Shown here: positions 16,125 to 24,573 of the stretch, piece by piece
Layout of the letters: each line of letters begins with the position of its first letter
Numbering within the stretch: position 1 is the stretch's first letter
DNA from: Pirellulales bacterium
Lineage (GTDB): Bacteria > Planctomycetota > Planctomycetia > Pirellulales > UBA1268
Direction: 5' to 3'
DNA length: 34,240 nt
Assembly (NCBI GenBank): GCA_017853835.1
Contig: JAFMIU010000036.1
Span: 1-34,240, forward strand
Translations under genes and position numbers: made by a program
The notes under the pieces: model-generated
Databases searched by the model: none
Seen by the model: only the letters and a program-made list of their open reading frames with translations
What the model was told of the DNA's origin: nothing

Positions 16125-16455
16125 GGAATGCTCTCCTTGCTTGCGGAACGTGGGCCGATGCTGCGGTGGACAACCCTCACGACCTTCCATGGCCACAAGG
16201 GTGCCGACGCGGGGCGGATGATGGCGACCGCCCCGCTTCGACTCAAGGGCAACTTTCGATCGCTTTTTGAGGGCTTTTCGCACCATGGGCGACGGCCTCG
16301 GCGACCGCGTTGGCATCACGCCGCACCGTTCCCACCGACCGACACCCCCTGCCAGATCCACCAGACCGCCGCCGACCGGGGGTTCGCTTCCGCCGGAAAC
16401 TCCCCTGTGCCAGAATCGAAGGGTCGCCGAATGTCCTCGTTCCAGGTTTTTCGTC
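16125..16455. other. 331-base divergent intergenic region (ompH / FHA kinase)
   Basis: This gap separates ompH (minus) from the FHA-kinase gene (plus). It holds the ompH ribosome binding site, a strong inverted repeat at 16209-16236 and a weak plus-strand promoter candidate, TTCCGC (16388-16393)-17-CAGAAT (16411-16416), about 40 bases before the GTG start. I see no convincing -10 box on the minus strand for ompH, and no tRNA or credible small gene. Open frames crossing the gap are antisense or upstream extensions. Confidence 0.5.
16209..16236. promoter_or_regulatory. Perfect 9-base inverted repeat upstream of ompH
   Basis: Arms GCGGGGCGG (16209-16217) and CCGCCCCGC (16228-16236) enclose ten bases, about 85 bases upstream of the ompH start. 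It could be an RNA hairpin in a long ompH leader or a protein-binding palindrome. There is no T-run to suggest a terminator. Confidence 0.4.
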
Positions 16456-18153
16456 GTGTCGTCCCTGTTCGTCATTCAAGGCCGCAACCGCGGCACCCGC
16501 TTCACGATCCATGCAGGCCAGGGGGCCGTGAGCATCGGGCGCGAGGCTGGCAACGTGATCCAGTTGGACGACAACGAGGTGTCGCGCCGGCACGCCGAAA
16601 TTCGCCGCGTCGGCGACGCCGACGTCGTTGGTGACCTCAAGAGTTCCAACGGCACGTTCCTGAACGATGCCCGAGTGGATCGGGCCGAACTTGCCAGCGG
16701 CGACCGCATCCGGATCGGCCGCACCATCCTCGTCTATGCAAAAGACGGTGACGACCCCGCCACCTTTGCCGCAGTCGACATCGTTCCCGCGACGGTCGGC
16801 ACCGACGGATCGCGAATCATCCGAACGATGCGCGAAGAGGATTCGATCGCGCTGGCGGCGCCCGAGGATGCTCAAAACCGCTGGCTGGCAAGGGCCCGCA
16901 GCAACCTCCAGGTGATGTACCGCACCTCCCTCGCCGTCAGCCACACCCTCGACATCGATGAACTGCTCGACAGCATCCTCAAGCTCGTCTTCGAGTGGGT
17001 CGAAGCCGACCGAGGCTGCATCATGCTGCTCGACCCCGGCACGCGGCACCTCCGCACCAAGGCCCGCCGCGACCGGAAAGCGGAGAATGCGGCCACCATG
17101 CAGATCAGCCGCACGATCCTTGATTACGTCCTCGATCATCACGAAGGCGTGCTCACCAGCGATGCCCAGGAAGACGACCGGTTTGCCGCGGGCAACAGCG
17201 TCGTCCGAACCGGCGTTCGCGAGGCGATCTGTGTGCCGATGCGGGGGCGGTACGGCACCGTCGGCCTGATCTACGTCGACACGACCACGCCGATGATCGA
17301 GGCGATCGAGAAGGGACAACGGCGATTCAGCGACGACCACCTGAAGCTCATGATCGCCATCGGCCACCAGGCCGCACTCGCCGTCGAAGACACCACCTAC
17401 TACTCCGCCATGCTGCAGTCGGAGCGGCTCGCGGCAACAGGCCAGGCCATTGCCACGGTCTCCCACCACATCAAAAACATCCTGCAGGGCGTTCGTGGCG
17501 GCAGCTATCTCGTCGAAATGGGGCTTGATGGCGACAACCTCGCCATGGTCCAGAAGGGATGGGACATCGTCCGGCGAAACCAGAACAAGATCGCGTCGCT
17601 GGTGATGGACATGCTGTCGTTCAGCAAGGAACGCGAACCCGATCCGGAACCGACCGATCTGGCGGCCCTCATCGACGACATCGTCGAGACGGTGCAGCAG
17701 CGAGCGGACGAATCGGGGGCCACGATCGATTGGCAGGCCCCGACCGGCCTCCCACTGCTCATGTTCGACCCCGCCGGCATGTCACGGGCCGTGCTCAACG
17801 TGGTCACCAATGCGCTCGATGCGGTTGAAGGCCGGCCCGACGCGATCGTCACCGTCGCCGCGGACATCGACCCCGACGCAAAACTCGTCCGAATCACGGT
17901 CACCGACAATGGCGAGGGCATGGCACCGGATACGCTTGCCGACATCTTCAACCTCTTTGTGTCGTCGAAGGGCGCGAAGGGCACGGGGCTCGGCCTCACG
18001 GTGAGCCGCAAGATCCTTCGGGAGCATGGCGGCGACATCCAGGCCACGAGCACGCTCGGCGAGGGAAGCACGTTCGTGCTCGAGTTTCCCCTCCGCCTCG
18101 CATCCGACGCACCGCACGAGCCCATCACGCCGCCACCCGAGGACGAAGCATGA
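16456..18153 (+). CDS. FHA-GAF-histidine kinase (soluble sensor kinase)
   Basis: 565 aa from GTG 16456, the codon that begins the FHA strand SSLFVIQGRNRG. FHA domain, about residues 3-95, with SIGREAGN, SRRHAEI and SSNGTFLND phosphothreonine-binding motifs. GAF domain, about 150-310 (LDSILKLVFEWVEADRGCIMLLD and following). Kinase core: H-box SHHIKNILQG with phosphoacceptor H337, N-box NVVTNALDAV, G1 DNGEGM, F-box FNLFVSSK, G2 GTGLGL. The residue after H337 is His instead of the usual Glu/Asp. No transmembrane segment, so it acts in the cytoplasm. No response regulator is adjacent. It is translationally coupled (ATGA) to a glycosyltransferase, hinting at a link to envelope glycans. Confidence 0.93.
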   Translation: MSSLFVIQGRNRGTRFTIHAGQGAVSIGREAGNVIQLDDNEVSRRHAEIRRVGDADVVGDLKSSNGTFLNDARVDRAELASGDRIRIGRTILVYAKDGDDPATFAAVDIVPATVGTDGSRIIRTMREEDSIALAAPEDAQNRWLARARSNLQVMYRTSLAVSHTLDIDELLDSILKLVFEWVEADRGCIMLLDPGTRHLRTKARRDRKAENAATMQISRTILDYVLDHHEGVLTSDAQEDDRFAAGNSVVRTGVREAICVPMRGRYGTVGLIYVDTTTPMIEAIEKGQRRFSDDHLKLMIAIGHQAALAVEDTTYYSAMLQSERLAATGQAIATVSHHIKNILQGVRGGSYLVEMGLDGDNLAMVQKGWDIVRRNQNKIASLVMDMLSFSKEREPDPEPTDLAALIDDIVETVQQRADESGATIDWQAPTGLPLLMFDPAGMSRAVLNVVTNALDAVEGRPDAIVTVAADIDPDAKLVRITVTDNGEGMAPDTLADIFNLFVSSKGAKGTGLGLTVSRKILREHGGDIQATSTLGEGSTFVLEFPLRLASDAPHEPITPPPEDEA

Positions 18154-19031
18154 CGCCCGACGGCGGGTCGGCCGAACCACGGAAGACCATCCCGATCTCG
18201 GCCGTGGTGATCACCCGAAACGCCGCCGCCCATCTGGCCGATGTGCTGGCGGCGGTTGATTTTTGTGCCGAACGCCTGGTGCTCGACTCCGGCTCGACCG
18301 ACGACACCGTCGCCATCGCCCAGCGCGCCGGCGCCCGCGTGGAACATCAACCCTTCCTCGGCTACGGCCCTCAGAAGCAGCGGGCGGTCGACCTCGCCAC
18401 CCACGACTGGATTCTGTCGCTCGATGCCGACGAGGTTCTCGATACCGCCGCGCGTCGATCGATCCAGGCGGCTCGCCTTGCAGACACCGACGCCTGCTTC
18501 GCCCTCCGACGACGCACCTTCATCGGCCAGCGGGAGGTCGTCCACGGGCCATGGAGCGACGATCGCGTGCTTCGGCTTTTTCATCGCCGGACCGCGTCGT
18601 TCAAGCCGCTCCCGGTGCACGAGGAGGTGTCGGCCTCGCGTCCGCCCGTCCTTCTCGAAGGATCGATCCTCCACTACAGCTACGCGACGTCGGCCGACGT
18701 GCTGGCCCGATCACTGCGGTACGCGCCGCTGAAGGCGGGAATCATTCGGGAGAAAGGCCAGCGGGTCAACGGACTCACGATGCCCCTTCGCGGCCTGACT
18801 GCCTTCGTGAAGAGCTACCTCCTTCGAGGCGGATGGCGGGACGGTGCCGCGGGATTCGTGGTGGCCCTGTCGCGTGTGATCGACTCCACCCTGCCGCGGG
18901 CGATGGTGCTGCTCGACGAGGTGCCAGGACCGGCCGATCAACCGCCGGCCGAACGGAAGGCCTCCAGCATCCGCTCCATGTCGGCCGGCAACGGTGCCGA
19001 CAGCATCAGCCGTTCACCCGATGCAGGGTGA
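18150..19031 (+). CDS. Family 2 glycosyltransferase (WaaE / LPS core beta-glucosyltransferase-like)
   Basis: 293 aa; ATG overlaps the kinase stop by four bases. GT-A fold motifs: SAVVITRNAAAHLADVL (residues 17-33), LVLDSGSTDDTV, and the metal-binding DAD at D92-D94 (ILSLDADEVLD). GYGPQKQRAVDLATHDW and the later RRRTFIGQREVVHG and RLFHRR match the WaaE/KdtX-like subgroup that adds sugars to the lipopolysaccharide inner core. Substrate is inferred from the subgroup. The last ~94 bases overlap tail-to-tail with the pseudouridine synthase gene on the other strand, so the final ~30 residues (Ser/Ala-rich) may be a non-conserved extension. Confidence 0.9.
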   Translation: MTPDGGSAEPRKTIPISAVVITRNAAAHLADVLAAVDFCAERLVLDSGSTDDTVAIAQRAGARVEHQPFLGYGPQKQRAVDLATHDWILSLDADEVLDTAARRSIQAARLADTDACFALRRRTFIGQREVVHGPWSDDRVLRLFHRRTASFKPLPVHEEVSASRPPVLLEGSILHYSYATSADVLARSLRYAPLKAGIIREKGQRVNGLTMPLRGLTAFVKSYLLRGGWRDGAAGFVVALSRVIDSTLPRAMVLLDEVPGPADQPPAERKASSIRSMSAGNGADSISRSPDAG

Positions 19032-20017
19032 TCGATCGCCAGGCTTGCGGCGTGGAGCGCCTGGCGTTCGAGGAGCGGCGGGCCGGCCGGACGTCGGAGG
19101 AAGCCCGGTTCGATGATCGTTCGGCCGCTGTACAGCCCGTCGCAGAGCACGGGCGCCCCGATGGCGGCGAGATGCACTCGGATCTGGTGCGTCCGGCCGG
19201 TTTTTGGCTCGACCCGCACAAGCGCTCCGCCCCGAAATCGCTCCAGCACCTCGTATCGCGTGACCGCATCCCGGCTGGTGGCGTGGTCGCGTCGCACCGC
19301 CATCTTTTCCCGCTGGTAGGGATGGATGCCGATGGGAAGACTGATCTCATCGCGATCGAGGCGAGGCGCTCCCTGGGTGATCGCCAGGTAGGTTTTCGCG
19401 GTCGTGCGCCGCTCAAACTGCTTCGCAAGCGCGTGGTGCGCCTCTTCCGTTCGGGCCACGACGATCACGCCGCTCGTATCACGGTCGAGCCGATGCACGA
19501 TCCCAGGACGCGTCGGGCCACCGGCGGTGGAAAGGCCGCCGTCGGGCCGCTCGAGATGCCATTTGAGCGCGCCGGCGAGGGTGCCCTTCCAGTTGCCTTT
19601 CGCCGGATGCACGACCATCCCTGCCGGCTTGTTGACCGCGGCCATCCAGGCATCCAGGTGGAGGAACTCGAGAGGGATCTCCTCGGCGGCCGGACCGGCC
19701 CGAGGCGGGGCGGGCACCGTGAACCGAACCGTAGCCCCCTCACGGAGCTTGAGCGACGCCCTCGCGGTCACCCCGTCGACGCGCACGGCGTCTCGGTCGA
19801 TGGCCCGGGCGAGAAACGAGCGGCTTCGGTCGGGAAACGCCCTGGCCAGATAGACATCAAGCCGGGTGCCGGCATCGTCGGCTGAGACGACGAAGCCCAC
19901 CTCGTCGCCGGCGTGCGGTGCTCCCTCCACGGCCTGTTCAGCCGGCGTCGGCGGCAGGCTCGGCAGCGGGGGATCCAGCTGGAGGGGTGGCGTCGGGCGT
20001 GGCGGCTGGTTTGGCAT
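18938..20017 (-). CDS. RluA/RluD family 23S rRNA pseudouridine synthase
   Basis: 359 aa from ATG 20017, which overlaps the upstream gene by 80 bases; a GTG at 19930, eight bases after the upstream stop, would give 330 aa and remove a Pro-rich N-terminus, so the start is uncertain. S4 RNA-binding domain at about residues 43-100 (GTRLDVYLARAF). Catalytic domain with AVNKPAGMVVHP and HRLDRDTSG (175-183, catalytic D178), plus KTGRTHQIRVHLA. These make it a pseudouridine synthase of the RluC/RluD type, which modifies 23S rRNA helices; the exact uridines cannot be told from sequence alone. The 3' end overlaps the convergent glycosyltransferase gene. Confidence 0.93.
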   Translation of the reverse strand: MPNQPPRPTPPLQLDPPLPSLPPTPAEQAVEGAPHAGDEVGFVVSADDAGTRLDVYLARAFPDRSRSFLARAIDRDAVRVDGVTARASLKLREGATVRFTVPAPPRAGPAAEEIPLEFLHLDAWMAAVNKPAGMVVHPAKGNWKGTLAGALKWHLERPDGGLSTAGGPTRPGIVHRLDRDTSGVIVVARTEEAHHALAKQFERRTTAKTYLAITQGAPRLDRDEISLPIGIHPYQREKMAVRRDHATSRDAVTRYEVLERFRGGALVRVEPKTGRTHQIRVHLAAIGAPVLCDGLYSGRTIIEPGFLRRPAGPPLLERQALHAASLAIDHPASGERLMLSAPLPADMERMLEAFRSAGG

Positions 20018-20618
20018 TTTCGGCAAACCAATCGTACCAGCCTTTTGCGGCGGGGCGCCCAAGGGCGGCAGCTCGCGACGCTGCCAGCGACGCCAGCGGA
20101 CTTCCGGGATTCTCCCGGGAGAGCGTTTCGTAGCCCTGCCGAGCTGCATCGAGTTCGCCCATCGATTCGCGGGCCTTTGCCAGGCCGAAGGCTGCCCGCT
20201 GGGCCGCCATCTCCGGGGGACGTTCGGCGAGCACGCGAGCGTAGGCGTCGGCTGCATCCTGAAGCCGCTGACGGCCGAGTGCCCGATCGACGAAGATGAT
20301 GCGATCCCCGTCGGCGAGGGCCCGGTCGGCGAGCAGGATCTGGGACCACGTTGCCGCCGCGGAACCGGGATACCGCATGGCCACGGCGGCCAGGCCGTCG
20401 GGGCTCTGTTGCTGCAGCGCGCCGGCACAGGCATCCCATGCCTGCTCCATTTCCGTTGCCCGCTGCGACGCCATCATCGTCCACGATGCCAGCCCCACGA
20501 ACACCACGGCGATGGCCGCCACGATCGTGGTGAGATGCGGGCGAATGCGATCGAGCAGCGACATCGTCGCCTGCGCGAGGTCGTTGTCTTGAATCTCGGC
20601 AATCTCGGCGGCACGCAT
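19938..20618 (-). CDS. TPR-like membrane-anchored protein
   Basis: 226 aa from ATG 20618; a TTG one codon upstream is less likely. GGGAGAG precedes the start. One transmembrane helix (about residues 30-50, TTIVAAIAVVFVGLASWTMM) places most of the protein on the outer side of the inner membrane. The soluble part is helical, with repeats resembling TPRs: RQRLQDAADAYARVLAERPP, then AAFGLAKARESMGELDAARQ and GYETLSRENPGSPLA. The C-terminus is Ala/Pro-rich and disordered. The overall plan recalls YfgM/YbgF-like helper proteins, but I cannot name a family. It is coupled to the downstream pseudouridine synthase gene and probably shares its promoter. Confidence 0.8.
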   Translation of the reverse strand: MRAAEIAEIQDNDLAQATMSLLDRIRPHLTTIVAAIAVVFVGLASWTMMASQRATEMEQAWDACAGALQQQSPDGLAAVAMRYPGSAAATWSQILLADRALADGDRIIFVDRALGRQRLQDAADAYARVLAERPPEMAAQRAAFGLAKARESMGELDAARQGYETLSRENPGSPLASLAASRAAALGRPAAKGWYDWFAENAKPAATPDATPPAGSPAAEPAADAG

Positions 20619-20674
20619 CAAAAAGCTCTCCCGGGACGGTTTCCCTCACGCGGCTTCGCGCAGGGGAAACGAAA

Positions 20675-20703
20675 AATAGAGACGGCCGCGCCGCAGGCGT
20701 CAA
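20675..20703 (-). promoter_or_regulatory. Candidate promoter for the TPR protein / pseudouridine synthase operon
   Basis: Minus strand: -35 TTGACG (20698-20703), 17 bp spacer, -10 TCTATT (20675-20680). It gives a leader of about 50 bases before ATG 20618. Confidence 0.5.
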
Positions 20704-20737
20704 GACGATCGAAAGCCACCGCGTCCGCGAACGGGTG

Positions 20738-20746
20738 TGGTAGATT
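20738..20746 (+). promoter_or_regulatory. Extended -10 promoter, possibly leaderless helicase transcript
   Basis: TGGTAGATT (20738-20746) is an extended -10 element (TGn plus TAGATT). The helicase ATG is at 20753, about where transcription would start, and no ribosome binding site precedes it. No good -35 is seen, as is usual for extended -10 promoters. Confidence 0.4.
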
Positions 20747-20752
20747 CCGGCC

Positions 20753-22876
20753 ATGCTCCAGCCGTCTGCCCCCCACGAGTCAGCCGCCCCCGACGCTCCG
20801 GCGCCGGCCTCCCGACCCGCCCCCCCACGCCCCCGTGCCTCCGGGCTCAATCCGGCCCAGCACGAGGCCGTGCATGCCGCCCCAGGGCCGCTCCTCGTGC
20901 TCGCCGGTGCCGGCACGGGTAAAACCCGCGTCGTCATCGCCCGGATCGGTCATCTCATCTGGCGGGGCGCCAAGCCATCGCGAATCCTCGCCGTCACGTT
21001 CACCAACAAGGCCGCACGCGAGATGCTGGCCCGAGCCGCCAAAGGCCTCAAAAAGGGGAGCGACGAGAAGCCGGAAATCTCGACGATCCATTCGCTGTGC
21101 GTGCGCATCCTGCGCCGGCACGCCGGCCGTCTGGGCTATCCGGAGCGGTTTGCCATCATCGACCGCGGCGAACAGGAGGCGGCGGCGAGGAGCGTGCTGA
21201 AGGAACTGAAGGTGGCCGACACGGTGCTGCGGCCTGCCGACCTGCTCGATCGCGTGGGGCGGTGGAAGAGCCGTGCGGTTCGGGCCGACTCGGCGATCGA
21301 CACGATTCCGTCGGACGCCGATGACTCATGGACGCTGGCGGCCGCCGGATACCGTCGGTATCAGAACGCCCTCAAAACGGCCGGGGCGGTCGACTTCGAT
21401 GATCTTCTGCTGCTGGTGGATGAACTCTTCACCCACCACGAGGACGTGCGTCGGACCGAGGCTTCGCGTTTCGACCACCTGCTCATCGACGAATACCAGG
21501 ACACCAGCGGCATCCAGGAACGAATCCTCTCTTCGCTCGCCAGGGATCATCGCAGCATCTGCGTGGTGGGCGACGATGACCAGTCGATCTACGCCTGGCG
21601 GGGCGCGGAGGTTTCCCACATCCTCGATTTCGCGACGCGTTGGCCGGGGGCGAAGGTGGTGCGGCTCGAGGAAAACTACCGCTCGACTCCGGAGATCATC
21701 CGGGCCGCCAACATGCTCATCGAGCGAAACTCACGGCGGCATGGAAAAACCCTCGTGTCGAACGCGCCGTCGGGCGTGCCTCCCGCCATCATTCAGGCAC
21801 AGGACGAAACCGATGAATCTCGCCGGGTGGTGAGCGATGTGGAAAGCCTTCTGCGGGAACGGCTCGTCGACCCGAGCGAGGCGGTGATCCTGGTGCGCAC
21901 CGGCGAGCAGACGCGGGCCTTCGAACAGGAGCTCCGGCGTCGTCAGATTCCCTACGAGCTCGTCGGCAGCCATTCCTTCTTCGACCGGCGAGAAGTGAAG
22001 GATGTGATGGCTTTCCTCAGGCTTCTCGTCGATCCCGACGACGACCTGGCCGTGTCGCGCATCGCCAACGTGCCGCCTCGCGGCCTCGCCGGCTCCACGG
22101 TGCAGCAGGCGCGGGCCGAGGCCACGTCGACCGGCCGCAGTGTGTGGCAGGAACTCCTGGCCCGTCGCGATTCGGCGAGGCTCTCCCCGGCCGCCCGGTC
22201 GGGTGTCGAGGCCCTGAGCCGGCTCGTCGCGCTTCGCGACTCCGCGGCCCCGGCCGCACCGGGGCAGTCCCGGGCGGCGGTCGTGCTTCGCTCGTTGCTC
22301 GACGCCGCCGGCTACAAGGCCTACCTCGAGAAGGAATATCAGGACGATCCCGCGGAGGCGGAGAGCCGCTGGGCATGCGTGGAGGAGGTTGCGACGGCCC
22401 TCGACGAGCACGAACGCGCTCGACCCCAGCGGGATCTGCAGGCCACGATCCGTGGCTTTCTCGACGACTTCGTGCTCCAGGTCGAGGAGCAGGAAGATCG
22501 CTTCAAAGACGACAAACCCAAACAGAACGTGCTGCGACTCATGACGCTGCACGCCGCCAAAGGACTCGAGTTCGACTGCGTCTGGATGGTAGGGATGGAG
22601 GAGGGAATCCTGCCCCATCATCGTTCGCTGGCCGACAGCCTCCAGGCGATCGACGAGGAGCGGCGGCTCTGCTACGTGGGCGTCACGCGGGCCAAACGCC
22701 GTCTGATGCTGTCGCTCTGCCTGACCCGCACCAAGTGGGGCAAGAGCAAGCCCTGCCGCCCGAGCCGGTTTCTCTACGAACTCACCGGTCAGGCCGACAA
22801 GTTCTCGGAGAATCCTCCCGATACCGCCGACAAACATCAGGACACGGGACCCCGCGTCCGGAAACGCCGTCGCTGA
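20753..22876 (+). CDS. UvrD/Rep/PcrA-type superfamily 1A DNA helicase
   Basis: 707 aa. An Ala/Pro-rich N-terminal extension (about 30 residues) precedes the Q-motif region LNPAQHEAV. Then Walker A GAGTGKT, motif Ia VTFTNKAAREM, motif II DEYQDTS, motif III GDDDQSIYAWRGAE, motif IV EENYRSTPEII, motif V MTLHAAKGLEFDCVWMVGMEEGILPH and motif VI EERRLCYVGVTRAK. All helicase motifs are intact. It is a 3'-5' DNA helicase; UvrD acts in excision and mismatch repair, Rep in replication restart and PcrA in both. The C-terminus is short and basic. UvrD, PcrA and Rep cannot be separated from this sequence by eye. It stands alone between two minus-strand operons. Confidence 0.95.
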   Translation: MLQPSAPHESAAPDAPAPASRPAPPRPRASGLNPAQHEAVHAAPGPLLVLAGAGTGKTRVVIARIGHLIWRGAKPSRILAVTFTNKAAREMLARAAKGLKKGSDEKPEISTIHSLCVRILRRHAGRLGYPERFAIIDRGEQEAAARSVLKELKVADTVLRPADLLDRVGRWKSRAVRADSAIDTIPSDADDSWTLAAAGYRRYQNALKTAGAVDFDDLLLLVDELFTHHEDVRRTEASRFDHLLIDEYQDTSGIQERILSSLARDHRSICVVGDDDQSIYAWRGAEVSHILDFATRWPGAKVVRLEENYRSTPEIIRAANMLIERNSRRHGKTLVSNAPSGVPPAIIQAQDETDESRRVVSDVESLLRERLVDPSEAVILVRTGEQTRAFEQELRRRQIPYELVGSHSFFDRREVKDVMAFLRLLVDPDDDLAVSRIANVPPRGLAGSTVQQARAEATSTGRSVWQELLARRDSARLSPAARSGVEALSRLVALRDSAAPAAPGQSRAAVVLRSLLDAAGYKAYLEKEYQDDPAEAESRWACVEEVATALDEHERARPQRDLQATIRGFLDDFVLQVEEQEDRFKDDKPKQNVLRLMTLHAAKGLEFDCVWMVGMEEGILPHHRSLADSLQAIDEERRLCYVGVTRAKRRLMLSLCLTRTKWGKSKPCRPSRFLYELTGQADKFSENPPDTADKHQDTGPRVRKRRR

Positions 22877-22883
22877 ACCGACA

Positions 22884-22921
22884 CTGCCTGCGGCCCCTCA
22901 GCCCCGCATGACGGCAGGCAG
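22884..22921. terminator. Candidate bidirectional terminator between helicase and ALDH-like genes
   Basis: Perfect 8-base arms CTGCCTGC (22884-22891) and GCAGGCAG (22914-22921) with a 22-base loop, spanning the 21-base gap between convergent genes and the last codons of the ALDH-like gene. No T-run. Confidence 0.3.
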
Positions 22922-24559
22922 CATCTTCAGAAGGGGCCAGAGGCCGCTCGTGCCCCGCCGAATCGCCGCGTAGACATCGATCACACCCCGCGCGAGGCGG
23001 CGACCGGATCGATGCCAGGGAAACCACGGCGGTGTCACCGGCACGAGAAGGGGCGCCCGAAGAATGCTGTTGTGCACCAGCGGCAGCATGAGGGGATCGT
23101 GCACGAAGCCGATGCCGCTGGCTGGCTCGACCAGCGTCCCACCGGGGAATCCGCCCCACGGCACACTGCCGAGCGCGTAGGCCAACGCCGACCAGGTGTT
23201 GACCGCGACCACACCGTAGGGGAGGTGCTCGACGAGGAGGTCGATCCGCGGTCGATCTCGGGAAGAGAGTGAATCGGGCACCACCACCGTGGCTGCCAGC
23301 GACCCCGGCATCTTCTGCGTACGCTCGATCACGCCACTGGCGAAGGCCTCGATGTCGGACGCCTCGATCGGTGTCTCGATCGCGACCGGGGCGAACCACT
23401 CACGATCGACAAACGGTCCACTGTCCTCGGCATCGAGGCCGGCTCGAAAAAACCACGGGAGTGTGCCGTCGGCTGGAGCGTCGCCGGCCGTGGCCGACTC
23501 CCACGCCGACGCGGAGCCGGGATACCACGCCGGCCGGGGCGGCGTGATCGACAGGCGATGGGCGACGAGGTCGAGAAACTCGCGCCGCTGGTCCCATGTC
23601 CGGCAGGTGATGAGACACTTCGTCGCGATGCAGTTGAACGACGTGTTGTTGATGATCGACGCGGCCGCGAGGTCGGCTTGATAGCGAAGCTGCGTGGCGG
23701 TGTAGCGGCCGGGAACCACGATCCATGGCGTGACGCCGCCGAGTTCGCAGGTCATCGGCAGCCGAAGCACGGGTTCCGCCGACGGGGATGGCGGGCCCGG
23801 TCGCCCCCAGACGAGCTGATCGAACGCGGCGCGACCCCCCGTGAGGTGAACGTGGGTGACCGACGGCTGCGCGATGGCGTCCCTCGCCACGTCGGCACCA
23901 CCGGTCACGACCGCCAACAGGTCGGCCTCCACCAACGGTCGAAACGCTGCCTGGAACACGGGCAGGAGCGGCTCCTGCACGGGATGGAGCTTGAGGAGCA
24001 CGGCACGGCCATGCTCAAACACCTGACCGATGACATCGGCAGGCCCGAGCCCGGTGACGTTGCCGGCGCCGAGCACGACCGCCACGCCATGCTGCGTGGG
24101 CCGTCGTCGACACTCCTCACGCCAGGTCTCCCGAAAGGCCGCCAGGCCTCCGGGATTGGCGCACCGCACCGTGGCGGTATGACCGGCGAACATGACACGG
24201 TCGGCAATCCACGACTCCGGAGACGCATCGATGCCGATGAAGGCACTCTCCGGCCCGTGAAGCAGCCGTGGTGGCGTGTGGAGGCGTGGCACCCCATCGT
24301 GACCGATGGCGTCGAGACTCTGGGCCGTGATGAGCAGCAGCCTGAGGGTGGCGATGGGGCCCGTGGCCGCCTCTTCGGCCGCCACGCCCTCCGCCGCCGT
24401 CGCTCCCTTCATCGACACCGCGGCATCCACCCACCGTTCGGCGGCCTCGACGACCGTCGCCGCCACGCTCCGGGCGAGCATCGCCCTCGCCGTGGGATGG
24501 CGGTCGGCCCATCTCCTTGAGCCCGCCGCAAGGTTCCCGATCACGTCGGTGAGCGTCAT
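22898..24559 (-). CDS. Divergent aldehyde dehydrogenase superfamily protein
   Basis: 553 aa from ATG 24559, 15 bases after the mnmE stop. The core resembles NAD(P)-dependent aldehyde dehydrogenases: cofactor region VVLGAGNVTGLGPADVIGQ, VTHVHLTGG (the usual FTGS loop), catalytic Glu in CELGG (E272) and nucleophile Cys in NNTSFNC (C310). The 38-residue spacing is close to the usual ~34. An N-terminal helical region of ~100 residues and a C-terminal basic tail (FPWHRSGRRLARGVIDVYAA) are unusual. Its aldehyde or acyl substrate is unknown. It is the last gene of the yidC-mnmE block. Whether it belongs functionally to those genes or merely shares their transcript cannot be told. Confidence 0.82.
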   Translation of the reverse strand: MTLTDVIGNLAAGSRRWADRHPTARAMLARSVAATVVEAAERWVDAAVSMKGATAAEGVAAEEAATGPIATLRLLLITAQSLDAIGHDGVPRLHTPPRLLHGPESAFIGIDASPESWIADRVMFAGHTATVRCANPGGLAAFRETWREECRRRPTQHGVAVVLGAGNVTGLGPADVIGQVFEHGRAVLLKLHPVQEPLLPVFQAAFRPLVEADLLAVVTGGADVARDAIAQPSVTHVHLTGGRAAFDQLVWGRPGPPSPSAEPVLRLPMTCELGGVTPWIVVPGRYTATQLRYQADLAAASIINNTSFNCIATKCLITCRTWDQRREFLDLVAHRLSITPPRPAWYPGSASAWESATAGDAPADGTLPWFFRAGLDAEDSGPFVDREWFAPVAIETPIEASDIEAFASGVIERTQKMPGSLAATVVVPDSLSSRDRPRIDLLVEHLPYGVVAVNTWSALAYALGSVPWGGFPGGTLVEPASGIGFVHDPLMLPLVHNSILRAPLLVPVTPPWFPWHRSGRRLARGVIDVYAAIRRGTSGLWPLLKMLPAVMRG

Positions 24560-24573
24560 GTCATGTCTCGTCG

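Noticed and set aside
15363..16634. 423-codon plus-strand open frame across lpxC/ompH and the intergenic region
   Set aside because: Antisense to ompH with clear signal peptide and coiled coil on the other strand; the protein has no recognisable features.
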